A DNA stretch of 64,000 nt from assembly GCF_002259745.1 (NCBI RefSeq), contig NZ_MWWW01000006.1, positions 1 through 64,000 on the forward strand, given 5' to 3'. A program made the position numbers and the translations under genes. Under the pieces are notes generated by a model, which saw only the letters and a program-made list of their open reading frames with translations, searched no databases and had not been told where the DNA came from. Below are positions 38,977-49,394 of this stretch, one piece after another; the stretch's first letter is position 1; every line of letters begins with the position of its first letter. This stretch comes from Bifidobacterium myosotis. Its GTDB lineage: Bacteria > Actinomycetota > Actinomycetes > Actinomycetales > Bifidobacteriaceae.

Positions 38977-39366
38977 TCAGTCCTGTACGTCGAATTGATC
39001 CGCCACGGCACGCAGCAGCGTGGCCAGCTTCTTGCTCTCGGCGGCGGAGGGGTAGCGGTGGCGGCGCAGCGTGTTGCCGGCGGCGTCGAGCATCTTGATC
39101 AGATCCTCGCAGATGGCGGCCATGTCGTCCGCCTTCGGGCGAGTGGCCTTGACCAGACTGGGCGCGGAGGCGATGGTGTGGACGTCCATGGCCTGCGGCC
39201 CGCGACGCCCGTCCACCACGGAATACTCCACCTTGGCGCCCTTGCGCAGCGTGTTCACACCTGCGGGCAGGGCCTGAGCAGGCAGGAACACGTCCTTGCC
39301 TTCATCACTGGTGATGAAGCCATATCCCTTGGCTGCGTCAAACCAACGAACTCGACCGGTGGGCAT
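38977..39366 (-). CDS. Cold-shock domain protein with C-terminal extension
   Basis: 129 residues. Residues 1-65 are a cold-shock domain: RVRWFDAAKGYGFITSDEGKDVFL carries RNP1-like KGYGFI and RNP2-like DVFL. A helical extension of about 60 residues (ADDMAAICEDLIKMLDAAG...) follows, which ordinary Csp proteins (67-70 aa) lack. It should bind single-stranded nucleic acid. Nine bases separate it from the DUF3027-type gene, so the two are probably one operon. Confidence 0.9.
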   Translation of the reverse strand: MPTGRVRWFDAAKGYGFITSDEGKDVFLPAQALPAGVNTLRKGAKVEYSVVDGRRGPQAMDVHTIASAPSLVKATRPKADDMAAICEDLIKMLDAAGNTLRRHRYPSAAESKKLATLLRAVADQFDVQD

Positions 39367-39432
39367 TGCAAACCTTCCTTAAGTACTTACAGTAATAAAC
39401 CAAAGGAACAGTTTACCCCACAGGTCTTGACC

Positions 39433-41673
39433 TCACGCTTTCGGCGGAGTCGGCTGCGTCGCAAGCCCGTCCCGTCCTGCGGTATCAACCGGTTGTACGG
39501 ACTGGGCCGGGGCCTCCTCATGCGGTTTCGCCTCACTGGGGCCGGAGAACCACGATCCCTTCTGCTTCGCGCCCTTCCCAGTCCGACCGGTCTTGCCGCC
39601 CTTGGACTCCTTGGGGCCGCCCGCCGTGCCCTGCTGAACTGAGGCCGGCTGCACCGGCTCGACAGGCAGCACCACGGTGAGGGTCAGACCGCCCCCGTCG
39701 GTGGCGGTGGCGCAGATGAACCCATGATGCGCCCGCACCACGGACTGGGCGATGGCCATGCCGAGTCCGGTGCCGCCCTTCTGCCGGGCGCGGGAGGGAT
39801 CGGCCGTGTAGAAGCGCTCGAAGATCTGCGATCGTGAGGCATCCGGCACACCGGGACCATGGTCGATGAACTGCAGCACCGCATACCGGTAGCCGGTCTG
39901 CATGGATGCGCCCACCTCGGCCGCGTCGATGAACCGCCGCAACGAAGCGTCGGTAGAGGGCATTCTGCCCAGCTGGCGCGGATCGATGGCCGCCGGAATC
40001 ACGCCTATCGCCGATTCGGCCGGGGAATCGGTCGGCGTGTAACGATGGATGTTGCCCACGATGTTCGTCACCACCTGGCGCAGGCGCGAGGCGTCGCCCG
40101 GAAGAACGACCTTGGTCCAGTCGCCGTCCACGGCTTTGAGCGATGCCGGGTGATTCAGGTCTCGGGCCGGTTCCAGCTGGATGATCTTGCGTGTGATGAC
40201 GCGCTCCGGGTCGAGCGCATGCAAATCGTCCACGGCATCGGTGACCAGCGAGGAGAGATGGACCGTGCCGGTCACGTCGATGCCACGTCCCTCATCGAGG
40301 CGGGCCAGCGACAACAGATCCTCGACGAGCACGGTCATGCGCTGGCTGGACTTTTCGATGTGCTCGATGGATTCGTCCGCGCGCTCCAACGCGCCGGGCA
40401 TGTCCCGTTGCATCTTGTACAGCTCGGCGTAGCCGTGGATGGCGGCCAGAGGGGTGCGCAGCTCGTGGCTCGCGTCGGAGACGAACCGCTTCATCTTATT
40501 GGTCGTCTCCTCCTGCTCATGGAAGCTGGATTCGATTCGCGAAAGCATGGTGTTCAGCGATGCGGCGAGGGACCCCACTTCGGTGTTCTCCGGTGCGGAG
40601 GGGATGCGCTGGCTCAGGTCGCCGGCGGCGATCTTGGCCGCGGTCTTCTCCATGCGCTTCAGGGGGGCTAGCGTCTGCTGGATGATGAGCGTGGAGAGCG
40701 ACCCGCCGAGCAGCAGCACGGCGATGCCCACCACCACGCAGTATCGGGTCAGTGTGTTGAGCGTGTCCATCTGGTCGGACAAAGACAGTCCGATGTACAG
40801 CACGCCGCGCACCTTCTCATTGCCGTTCGCATCCTTCGCCGTCCATTGCAAAGGCAGGATGCGCCACGGCGCGTTGGCCGACGCCAACGTGGCATGGCTC
40901 ACGTTGCCGCGCGGGTTCGCCAGCACTTTGGTCACGCTGCTCGACGACTGCGACGATTCCCCGCCGTCTGTGCCGTTCGAGCCGCTCTGTCCGGATGATG
41001 AACCGTTGCCGCCCGTCCCCGAATCACCCGGCGTCGCGCCGTCCGGAGCCGGCGACTGGGTGGTTTCGCTCTGCACCTGGATGATCTGCTTGGCCACGGC
41101 GGGCGCGGTGAAGACCTGTCCGAGCGTGATGCCGGACGTGTCTCCGTCGGTGGGCAGCACCGGCATGGAGACGATATTGTCGCGCAGCTGCGGCAGAAGC
41201 GGCGTCACCGTGAGCGGATTGCCGTCCGCGTCCTTGGTGCCGTCGGTGTACTGCAGCTGGAGGAAGTACGAATTGGGGCTGTTCAGACCGCTGGAGTTGT
41301 CGTTCTTGGTGAGCAGGTCGATGTTGTTGAACACGAGCTGGCTCTGGACGCGCAACTGGGTATCGGTCTTCTCCAGCATGTAGTTGCCCACCAGCGTGCG
41401 GATGGAGAAGGAGATCACGGTCACGCCCACGAGCAGCACGACGATGGTGCAGGCCACCAGCTTGCTGCTCAAGGAGACTCGATCCAAGTGACGCAGGAAC
41501 AGGTTACGCTTGCGCTCATGCCGTTCTTTGGCATACCGTACCGCATCCGGGCCGGGAGCCGCACTGGGAGCGGCGGCCGGGGCGGGTATGGGAGCCGCCG
41601 GCGTCGGGCGCGAATCGGGGGCGGGGGTGGACGGATTCGGATTCGGATTCGGAGACTGACGGGGACTGGTCAT
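39433..41673 (-). CDS. Sensor histidine kinase with long extracytoplasmic region
   Basis: 746 residues. A Pro/Ala-rich cytoplasmic N-terminus (1-55), a membrane helix (about 70-95), a large external sensor region (about 95-310) with a Gly/Ser-rich loop (TGGNGSSSGQSGSNGTDGGE), a second helix (about 312-333), HAMP, HisKA with the phosphoacceptor His in VSDASHELRTPLAA, and an ATPase domain ending GGTGLGMAIAQSVV. A Lys/Gly/Pro-rich tail of about 60 residues ends the protein. Its response regulator is immediately upstream. The sensed signal is unknown; the external domain has no recognised fold. Confidence 0.92.
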   Translation of the reverse strand: MTSPRQSPNPNPNPSTPAPDSRPTPAAPIPAPAAAPSAAPGPDAVRYAKERHERKRNLFLRHLDRVSLSSKLVACTIVVLLVGVTVISFSIRTLVGNYMLEKTDTQLRVQSQLVFNNIDLLTKNDNSSGLNSPNSYFLQLQYTDGTKDADGNPLTVTPLLPQLRDNIVSMPVLPTDGDTSGITLGQVFTAPAVAKQIIQVQSETTQSPAPDGATPGDSGTGGNGSSSGQSGSNGTDGGESSQSSSSVTKVLANPRGNVSHATLASANAPWRILPLQWTAKDANGNEKVRGVLYIGLSLSDQMDTLNTLTRYCVVVGIAVLLLGGSLSTLIIQQTLAPLKRMEKTAAKIAAGDLSQRIPSAPENTEVGSLAASLNTMLSRIESSFHEQEETTNKMKRFVSDASHELRTPLAAIHGYAELYKMQRDMPGALERADESIEHIEKSSQRMTVLVEDLLSLARLDEGRGIDVTGTVHLSSLVTDAVDDLHALDPERVITRKIIQLEPARDLNHPASLKAVDGDWTKVVLPGDASRLRQVVTNIVGNIHRYTPTDSPAESAIGVIPAAIDPRQLGRMPSTDASLRRFIDAAEVGASMQTGYRYAVLQFIDHGPGVPDASRSQIFERFYTADPSRARQKGGTGLGMAIAQSVVRAHHGFICATATDGGGLTLTVVLPVEPVQPASVQQGTAGGPKESKGGKTGRTGKGAKQKGSWFSGPSEAKPHEEAPAQSVQPVDTAGRDGLATQPTPPKA

Positions 41674-41686
41674 GGGCGACCGCCGC

Positions 41687-42418
41687 TCAGTTCTTGGGTT
41701 CGCGAATCATGTAGCCGATGCCGCGCTTCGTTTCAATGAGCGGGGTCACTTTATGGGTTTCGCCATTGTCGTCGGTGTAGGTCACGCCATCCACCTTCTT
41801 GCGCAGGTAGGAGATGTACGATTCGACGATGGCGGCGTCCCCGCCCCAGTCGTACTGCCAGACATGGTCCAGAATCTGGGCCTTGGACAGCACTCGCCCC
41901 TCGTTGTCCATGAGATAGCGCAGCAGCTTGTATTCGGTGGGGCTCAGGTCCACCGGCTGACCGGCGCGGGTCACGTCGTGGGAGTCCTCGTTGATCTCCA
42001 GGTCGGCCACGCGAATGATCGGGTCGTCCTCCACCTGCTCGCGGGTGCGGCGCAGGATGGCGCGGATGCGGGCCACGACCTCTTCCAGGCTGAACGGCTT
42101 GGTCACGTAATCGTCACCGCCCACGGTCAGGCCCATGATCTTGTCCTGGGTATCGTCGCGCGCGGTCAGGAACAGCACCGGGGCGTCGATGCCCTCCTGG
42201 CGGATACGGCGGGTCACGGTGAAGCCATCGATGTCAGGGAGCATGACGTCCAGAACGATGAGATCCGGCTGCACCTTCTCGATGACTTCGATGGCTTCGG
42301 AACCGGATGCGGCGGTGTTCACCTCGAATCCGGCGAAATGAAGGGATGCGACGAGCAGTTCGCGGATGGACGGCTCGTCATCTACAACTACGATCGATGC
42401 TTCAATAGGCTTACTCAT
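41687..42418 (-). CDS. OmpR-family response regulator
   Basis: 243 residues from the ATG at 42416-42418. The receiver has VVVDDEPSIREL, phosphoacceptor Asp in LIVLDVMLPDIDG, and Lys in VTKPFSLEEV. The winged-helix output domain ends with VESYISYLRKKVDG and GIGYMIREPK. It lies between the TPM-domain gene, which it overlaps by 8 bases, and its histidine kinase (13-base gap). The pair resembles actinobacterial TrcRS/PrrAB-like systems, but targets cannot be told. Confidence 0.93.
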   Translation of the reverse strand: MSKPIEASIVVVDDEPSIRELLVASLHFAGFEVNTAASGSEAIEVIEKVQPDLIVLDVMLPDIDGFTVTRRIRQEGIDAPVLFLTARDDTQDKIMGLTVGGDDYVTKPFSLEEVVARIRAILRRTREQVEDDPIIRVADLEINEDSHDVTRAGQPVDLSPTEYKLLRYLMDNEGRVLSKAQILDHVWQYDWGGDAAIVESYISYLRKKVDGVTYTDDNGETHKVTPLIETKRGIGYMIREPKN

Positions 42419-43319
42419 GCTTCCTAGAGTGTCGCGTTCGTCTGGGCGTTTCCTGAATGTCGCCTTGAAGTTCCTTCCTGGCTTGTTCACGGGCCTGCTT
42501 GCGGGCTTTCCGCTCCCGCCGACTCAACGGCTCCTTGCTGGCACGGCGCGGTTTCTTGCCACCGCTGCGCACCCGGATCACGACCATCAGCACCACCACG
42601 ATCACCAGCACCACGAGAACCGCCGCCATGACGATGATGCCGATCCTCACCGAGGATGACGACGTCGAGGTCTTCTGCGATTTGACGATCTGGTCCATCA
42701 TGGCGGTGGCCGACCCGGCCCAGTTCGGCGTACTCTCCATCAATGGCTGCTGGGCCGCCTCCGAAAGCTTATCCACGGTGTCCTGGCTCTTGAGCCATTC
42801 GTCGGAGTTCGAGGAGACCGCCACCACCAGATTGCCGTCGTTCGAGGCGACAGCCAGCAGTACGGTGTTGGGCTTCGGTTCCATCGATTCGAGTACGTTC
42901 TTGGCCCACTTCTGCGGGGCGAGCTTGGTGCCGAAGGTGGGCAGGTAGAGCAGATGGACGTGAACGCCCGTCTCCCGCTCCGTGTTGGCGACAGCATCCG
43001 AGACTTCGGAAACGTGCGAGCCCAGCAGGTTCTGTGTGTCCGTGATGTTCTCGGTAATGGTCACGCCACTGTCCGAATTGTCTGACGAACCACTGGATGA
43101 ACCGTCATTCGAACTGCTGTTCGTATCGGTGGACCCGCCATCCGAGTTATCCCCATACGCCGGAGCGGTTATCCACATCATCGTCATCAGTACCGCCACG
43201 ACCACACAAACGCAGCGAACAAGCCATTTTCGAGCGTTCACCGCCACCGCGATTACGGTAGGAGCCGAAGCTGGAACCACATCGGTCGATGTTCCCTGTG
43301 CCCAATTCGTTTCTGCCAT
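42411..43319 (-). CDS. TPM-domain membrane protein upstream of the two-component genes
   Basis: 302 residues from the ATG at 43317-43319 (GGTGGAG upstream). An N-terminal membrane helix (about 30-52) leads to a Ser/Asp/Gly-rich segment, a TPM domain (about 85-215: LLYLPTFGTKL, VLLAVASNDGNLVVAVSSNSDEW), a second membrane helix (about 228-252), and a very basic cytoplasmic tail (SRRERKARKQAREQARKE). TPM domains occur in proteins of membrane and photosystem quality control, with phosphatase activity in some. Overlap with the response regulator suggests a signalling link. It is divergent from the WXG100 gene. Confidence 0.82.
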   Translation of the reverse strand: MAETNWAQGTSTDVVPASAPTVIAVAVNARKWLVRCVCVVVAVLMTMMWITAPAYGDNSDGGSTDTNSSSNDGSSSGSSDNSDSGVTITENITDTQNLLGSHVSEVSDAVANTERETGVHVHLLYLPTFGTKLAPQKWAKNVLESMEPKPNTVLLAVASNDGNLVVAVSSNSDEWLKSQDTVDKLSEAAQQPLMESTPNWAGSATAMMDQIVKSQKTSTSSSSVRIGIIVMAAVLVVLVIVVVLMVVIRVRSGGKKPRRASKEPLSRRERKARKQAREQARKELQGDIQETPRRTRHSRKHE

Positions 43320-43397
43320 AGGCTCCACCATAGCGGCCGGTATTGGCATTGGCGGTCGCATCATCATGATTCATCCAATGCCATGAAAGGAGCGACG

Positions 43398-43688
43398 ATG
43401 CCCCAATACCAAGTGGATTCCGAACGGATTCAGTCATCTTCGGCCGCGGTGGCCAATTCGGTCGCGCAAATCAGGCAGGCCGTTGCCGGCATGTACACCA
43501 ATCTCAACAGCCTGCAGGAGGCATGGCGCGGCTCGGCGGCCACCCAGTTCACTTCGGTGGCGGCCCAGTGGCGTTCGGCACAGCAGCAGATGGAGGCTTC
43601 GCTTGAATCCATCCAACGTTCGCTGACGCAGGCATCCACCGTTTACGCCGACGCCGAATCCCAGGCCTCCCGCCTGTTCGCAGGCTAG
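43398..43688 (+). CDS. WXG100-family protein (ESAT-6-like)
   Basis: 96 residues from the ATG at 43398 (AAAGGAG seven bases upstream). It is all-helical, with the WxG turn WRG near residue 43 between two long helices and length near 100: the hallmark of WXG100 proteins exported by type VII secretion. The C-terminus has the YxxxD-like pattern (VYADAESQ). No EccC/EssC-type secretion ATPase is in the window. The divergent TPM gene and the type VII-like substrate at 54.3 kb are the nearest relevant genes. Confidence 0.88.
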   Translation: MPQYQVDSERIQSSSAAVANSVAQIRQAVAGMYTNLNSLQEAWRGSAATQFTSVAAQWRSAQQQMEASLESIQRSLTQASTVYADAESQASRLFAG

Positions 43689-44013
43689 GGGGAAGGCGAC
43701 TCTGCGGCATCGCCGCACCCCGGCGTTGCGACTCCGTAACGCCGACCGCTGCAGGCTTCGTCCTATGGCATCATCGCCGCAAGAGACTCAGGGAGGGTTT
43801 ATCCTATCCAACTCCCCTTCATCGCCTTTCCTGACCAATCTTGCGGCAACGGGGTCAGCGCAACGGCGGAACCGATGGTGACGCCGACGGCAAACGGAAG
43901 AAGCCCGCAGCATACAACAAGAGGGGACTCCCGAAGGAGTCCCCTCTTCATTCAGTGCCGTTCAGCCTGAATCAGTCAGCCGTTGATCCTTGGAGATAAT
44001 CCTTGGAGACTGA
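43689..44013. other. Intergenic, terminator only
   Basis: I see no gene in these 325 bases. The only clear element is the terminator at 43919-43948. Confidence 0.4.
43919..43948. terminator. groEL terminator
   Basis: A perfect 13-bp stem (AAGAGGGGACTCC, 43919-43931, with 43936-43948) with loop CGAA. It can work for the minus-strand groEL transcript and for the WXG100 transcript. Confidence 0.85.
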
Positions 44014-45786
<1,773 letters not shown>

Positions 45787-45935
45787 CATCGGCCTCGGCG
45801 ATTGTGCTGTGGGCATGAAATCAACCGGACGGATGGGAATGTATGGGGACGTACGGGCAACTGGTACGCGAGCACCGATACGAGAGCGGGTGCCACAACA
45901 CAGTGCTTACGAACAAGCGCCTACAAACAAAGAAA

Positions 45936-45959
45936 CCCCGGCCGCTTGTGCGGTCGAGG
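45936..45959 (-). terminator. Terminator of the cold-shock gene
   Basis: On the minus strand a 10-bp GC-rich stem (two mismatches) with loop ACAA is followed by TTTCTTTGTTTG. Confidence 0.65.
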
Positions 45960-45987
45960 CTTCTGCGCATCCTTGCGTGCGCTGCTA

Positions 45988-46224
45988 TCAGGCGCGGTCT
46001 TCACCGGAGGACAGCTTCACTACGTCCTTCGCCTGCGTGCCCTTGCCCGATGGGACGGGCGTATACTCCACGCGATCGCCCTCGTACAGCATTTTGAACT
46101 TGTTGGTGCTGCCGTCGTCCTTGATTTCCGCGTAATGCACGAAAACGTCCTCGCCGCCGCCGTCCGGCTGGATGAACCCGAACCCTTTCTTGGCAAGGAA
46201 GAACTTCACGGTACCTTGTGCCAT
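45988..46224 (-). CDS. Cold-shock protein CspA-like
   Basis: 78 residues from the ATG at 46222-46224, preceded by AAAGGAAAG. MAQGTVKFFLAKKGFGFIQPDGGGEDVFVHYAEI is typical of CspA: RNP1 KGFGFI and RNP2 VFVHY. It binds single-stranded RNA and acts as an RNA chaperone. It is about 10 residues longer than canonical Csp because of a C-terminal charged tail (KDVVKLSSGEDRA). It has its own terminator. Monocistronic. Confidence 0.95.
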   Translation of the reverse strand: MAQGTVKFFLAKKGFGFIQPDGGGEDVFVHYAEIKDDGSTNKFKMLYEGDRVEYTPVPSGKGTQAKDVVKLSSGEDRA

Positions 46225-46439
46225 ATCTGATCTTTCCTTTGTTCCCTGAGGTGTCGCGACAAACACTTATAGGGAACGTAGAAAGAACCGCATCGCGCTC
46301 CCCCTACCTCGCGACTAGAGATTGATTGTACAGTGACGAGGGAACATTACCAACCGGGACGATAGGAAAACGTCCATAAATATGAGAACGTTCACACGTA
46401 GGAAGCGTTGTTTTCCCTGTGTTTTCGCCCCTTTGGCCA

Positions 46440-47150
46440 CTAGTTCAACAATACCACCGTAATCGGCGTGGACAACCCCTGAACCTGCTCCACGGCGCTG
46501 ATGCCGAGCGTGGACGCCACATCCTCGGCGGTCGCCTTGTCGGTCTCGTTCTGGTACCACACCACGGTGTATCCGGGCAGCGTGCCGCCGCTGGGGTTGG
46601 ACGCCGAGACGCTCGTGTAGCCGGAGGTCTGCAGCACGTCGCTCTTCTGGCCGGCATATCCCTGGATGCCGGTGGCGTTGATCACCAGCACCTGCGTGGC
46701 CTTATTCACCGTGGAGGCCGGCTGGCTCTGCTGTGTGTTCTGGTCCGCATTCGCATCGGCATTGGTCGAGTCGGTGGAGTCGGACTGGTCCAATTGGTTC
46801 GCATCCGACGAACCCGTGCCGTCCGTGGAGGTACCCGAGGACGAGGAGTCCTTGTTCGCGGTCGAGCCGTCTGTGCCGTCCGACGACGCATCGGCCGCAT
46901 CGGACTTGGACGAGGAGTCGCCGGAAGCGACCTGGGACGTGTTCTCCTGGCCCAGAATGACCTTGTATTCGCCGGAGACGACCAGCCAGGCACCCACACC
47001 GCACAGGGCCGCCACCAGAATGACGATGAGGAACGGGGCGATGCGGGCCATCACCGGGCGCGGACCGCGGTGGACGCCCACCGGACCCTTCGGCGGATTG
47101 TCGAAGATATCCCGTTCATACGAGTCGTAGGTCATCTTGTCGCGTGCCAT
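46440..47150 (-). CDS. LytR_C-domain, single-pass membrane protein
   Basis: 236 residues. A cytoplasmic N-terminus (1-35) with conserved YDSYERDIFDNPPKGPVGVHRG is followed by a membrane helix (about 37-60), a Ser/Asp/Thr-rich linker (about 70-140), and a LytR C-terminal domain (about 145-236): QVLVINATGIQGYAG, YTSVSASNPSG and YTVVWYQNETDKATAEDVA. LytR_C domains are often found in cell-wall proteins. Its neighbour on the other side is ung (divergent). Confidence 0.85.
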   Translation of the reverse strand: MARDKMTYDSYERDIFDNPPKGPVGVHRGPRPVMARIAPFLIVILVAALCGVGAWLVVSGEYKVILGQENTSQVASGDSSSKSDAADASSDGTDGSTANKDSSSSGTSTDGTGSSDANQLDQSDSTDSTNADANADQNTQQSQPASTVNKATQVLVINATGIQGYAGQKSDVLQTSGYTSVSASNPSGGTLPGYTVVWYQNETDKATAEDVASTLGISAVEQVQGLSTPITVVLLN

Positions 47151-47251
47151 GGCCGCCCTCCTGTATGAGACAAACTACCCACGAGTCTAACCGCCAATCG
47201 GGAGAAGCGACAGGGCGTGCCGCGATGGGCGGATGGATATGCACGTCTGGC

Positions 47252-47257
47252 TACAGT
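47252..47257 (+). promoter_or_regulatory. -10 element of ung
   Basis: TACAGT ends eight bases before the ung ATG at 47266, again without a visible ribosome site. The arrangement is consistent with a leaderless or nearly leaderless transcript. Confidence 0.4.
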
Positions 47258-47265
47258 GGTGAGCC

Positions 47266-47958
47266 ATGATCAAACCGTTACGAGAACTGGTCGAGCCGGG
47301 TTGGGCCGAGGCGCTGACCGACGTGGAGCCGACCATCCATCACATGGGCGATTTCCTCAGGGCGGAGAACGCCGCAGGACGCCCCTGGCTGCCAGCGAGT
47401 CATAACGTCCTGCGCGCCTTCACCATCCCCTTCGACTCGATCAAGGTGCTTATCGTGGGACAGGACCCGTACCCCACGCCCGGACACCCGGTGGGACTGA
47501 GCTTCTGCGTGGCACCGGACGTCCGCCCATTGCCGAAAAGCCTGATCAACATCTATAAGGAACTGGTCGACGATCTGGGTGTGCCGATGCCGTCCAACGG
47601 CGACCTGACGCCGTGGACGGAACGCGGGGTCATGCTGCTCAACAGATGCCTGACCGTGGGTGTCGGACGTCCGAACTCCCATCAGGGCAAGGGATGGGAG
47701 GAGGTCACCGAGGCGGCGATCAGGGCGCTCAACGCCCGCACGGATGCCGAAGGAAGGCCCAGGCCGCTTGTGGCGATTCTCTGGGGACGTAACGCGCAGA
47801 GTCTCGAGCCTTTGCTTACCAATGCGTTCATCATCAAATCCCCGCATCCAAGCCCGCTCTCGGCATCTCGCGGCTTCTTCGGCTCCAAGCCGTTCTCCCG
47901 CGCCAACCAAGCCCTCACCTCCATGGGCGCCGAGCCCGTCAATTGGACGCTGCCGTAA
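47266..47958 (+). CDS. ung: Uracil-DNA glycosylase
   Basis: 230 residues. Family 1 UDG motifs: [17 protein letters not shown] (catalytic Asp in GQDPYPT), LLNRCLTV, and [13 protein letters not shown] (His in the Leu-loop HPSPLS). It removes uracil from DNA in base-excision repair. The last codons (CTGCCGTAA) are part of a repeat unit that recurs downstream. Confidence 0.96.
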   Translation: MIKPLRELVEPGWAEALTDVEPTIHHMGDFLRAENAAGRPWLPASHNVLRAFTIPFDSIKVLIVGQDPYPTPGHPVGLSFCVAPDVRPLPKSLINIYKELVDDLGVPMPSNGDLTPWTERGVMLLNRCLTVGVGRPNSHQGKGWEEVTEAAIRALNARTDAEGRPRPLVAILWGRNAQSLEPLLTNAFIIKSPHPSPLSASRGFFGSKPFSRANQALTSMGAEPVNWTLP

Positions 47959-48243
47959 AGCGGACAACCCAGTGGGTTGTCCGTAGGCAGCGTGCTCGCC
48001 GACAGGCGAGCCAACAAGACGCGGGCAGAGCCCGTCCATAATTGCAGGACCGCTGCCGTAAAACAGGCAGCCCAGTGCCGAACCGTGAAGCGGACAACCC
48101 AGTGGGTTGTCCGTAGGTGAGGGGAGTGGCTATGCCACGACGGAAATCCGTAAGGATTTCGGGCTGTAGGCAGCGTGCGAGCCAACAGGCGAGCCAACAA
48201 AACGCGGGCGAAGCCCGACAATAATTGCAGGACCGCTGCCGTA
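47949..48243. repeat. Two-copy modular hairpin repeat after ung
   Basis: No gene is evident between ung and moxR. A unit of about 110 bases occurs twice: 47949-48061 and 48087-48243. Each starts with GCGGACAACCC-AGT-GGGTTGTCCG (9-bp stem) and ends with AATTGCAGGACCGCTGCCGTAA. The second copy has a 51-base insertion with another hairpin (GGAAATCC-GTAA-GGATTTC). CTGCCGTAA, the ung stop region, recurs at both unit ends. Confidence 0.85.
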
Positions 48244-48305
48244 AGCTGCCGTAACAGGCGGCATCCGCCAGCCCTCCGTCAGCGCGAGTCGTTACAGTGG
48301 TGGGC

Positions 48306-49394
48306 ATGACTCTGTTCCCCACGCAACCGAACATGCCCCCACAACCGGCGATGCCCCGCCCCGTCATGCCGGCGGTCGGCCAACCCCCAGCGCCGACGCC
48401 GACGCTGGGGGCCGACGACACGCAGCGGGCCCGTGCCTTGGCGAACACCATCCGCGCCCGTTTCACCCAGACCCTCGTGGGGCAGGACAATCTGCGTGAA
48501 TCCCTGATCGTGACCCTGGTGGCCGGCGGTCATATTCTCATCGAATCGGTGCCCGGTCTCGCCAAGACCACGGCGGCGCAGACGCTCGCCACCTGTGTGT
48601 CCGGCACGTTCAAGCGCGTGCAGTGCACCCCGGATCTCATGCCCTCCGACCTCACGGGAACGCAGGTCTTCGACTTCGCCACGCAGAAGTTCACCACCCA
48701 GATCGGCCCGATCCACGCCAATTTCGTGCTGCTGGACGAGATCAACCGCTCGAACGCCAAGACCCAGTCGGCCATGCTTGAGGCCATGGCCGAAGGCTCC
48801 ACCACCATCGGCGGCCAGCGCATCCAGCTGCCCAAACCGTTCATGGTCATCGCCACCGAAAACCCCATCGAGGAGGAGGGCACGTTCAACCTGCCCGAGG
48901 CGCAGATGGACCGTTTCATGATGAAGGCCGTCATGACCTACCCCTCCGCGGACGAGGAGGCACGCATGCTGGCGATGCTCACCCGTCGCGGGTCCGACAT
49001 GATCGGTCCTGACACCATCACCGGCGATCGCATTTCGGTGACGGACGTGGACTTCCTGCGTCGGGCCGCACGCCGGGTGCATGTCTCCGACGCGATCATG
49101 CGGTACGCGGTGGATATCGCGGCCACGTCCCGTGGAGCCGGCTCCCGCCCGATCAAGGGGCTGTCATCGCTGGTCAGGCTCGGAGCCTCCCCACGCGCCA
49201 CCATCGCGCTGACGCGCATCGGCCAGGCGAACGCCCTGCTGTCGGGTCGCGACTACGTGGTGCCCGAGGACATCAAGGCCTTCGCCCACGAGGTCCTGCG
49301 TCACCGCATCATCCTCACGTTCGAAGCGCTGGCGGACGGCGTGGTCAGCGACCAGATCGTGGACAAGATCGTCGAAACGGTGCCTGTTCCGTGA
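48306..49394 (+). CDS. MoxR-type AAA+ ATPase
   Basis: 362 residues from the ATG at 48306; GTGs at 48297 and 48300 are alternatives. A Pro-rich N-terminus (1-38) precedes the MoxR core: Walker A-like ESVPGLAKTTAAQTLA, Walker B VLLDEINRS, ATENPIEEEGTFNLPEAQMDRF, and sensor 2 LGASPRATIAL. TACAGT sits seven bases upstream of the ATG, suggesting a leaderless transcript. First of six tightly overlapped genes (moxR, DUF58, DUF4381-like, two VWA genes, one small membrane protein). MoxR ATPases work with VWA proteins in metal insertion or envelope-complex assembly. Confidence 0.92.
   Translation: MTLFPTQPNMPPQPAMPRPVMPAVGQPPAPTPTLGADDTQRARALANTIRARFTQTLVGQDNLRESLIVTLVAGGHILIESVPGLAKTTAAQTLATCVSGTFKRVQCTPDLMPSDLTGTQVFDFATQKFTTQIGPIHANFVLLDEINRSNAKTQSAMLEAMAEGSTTIGGQRIQLPKPFMVIATENPIEEEGTFNLPEAQMDRFMMKAVMTYPSADEEARMLAMLTRRGSDMIGPDTITGDRISVTDVDFLRRAARRVHVSDAIMRYAVDIAATSRGAGSRPIKGLSSLVRLGASPRATIALTRIGQANALLSGRDYVVPEDIKAFAHEVLRHRIILTFEALADGVVSDQIVDKIVETVPVP

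Noticed and set aside
47682-48490. Minus-strand open frames across the repeats after ung
   Set aside because: They follow the repeat units, lack ribosome sites, and overlap ung and moxR.
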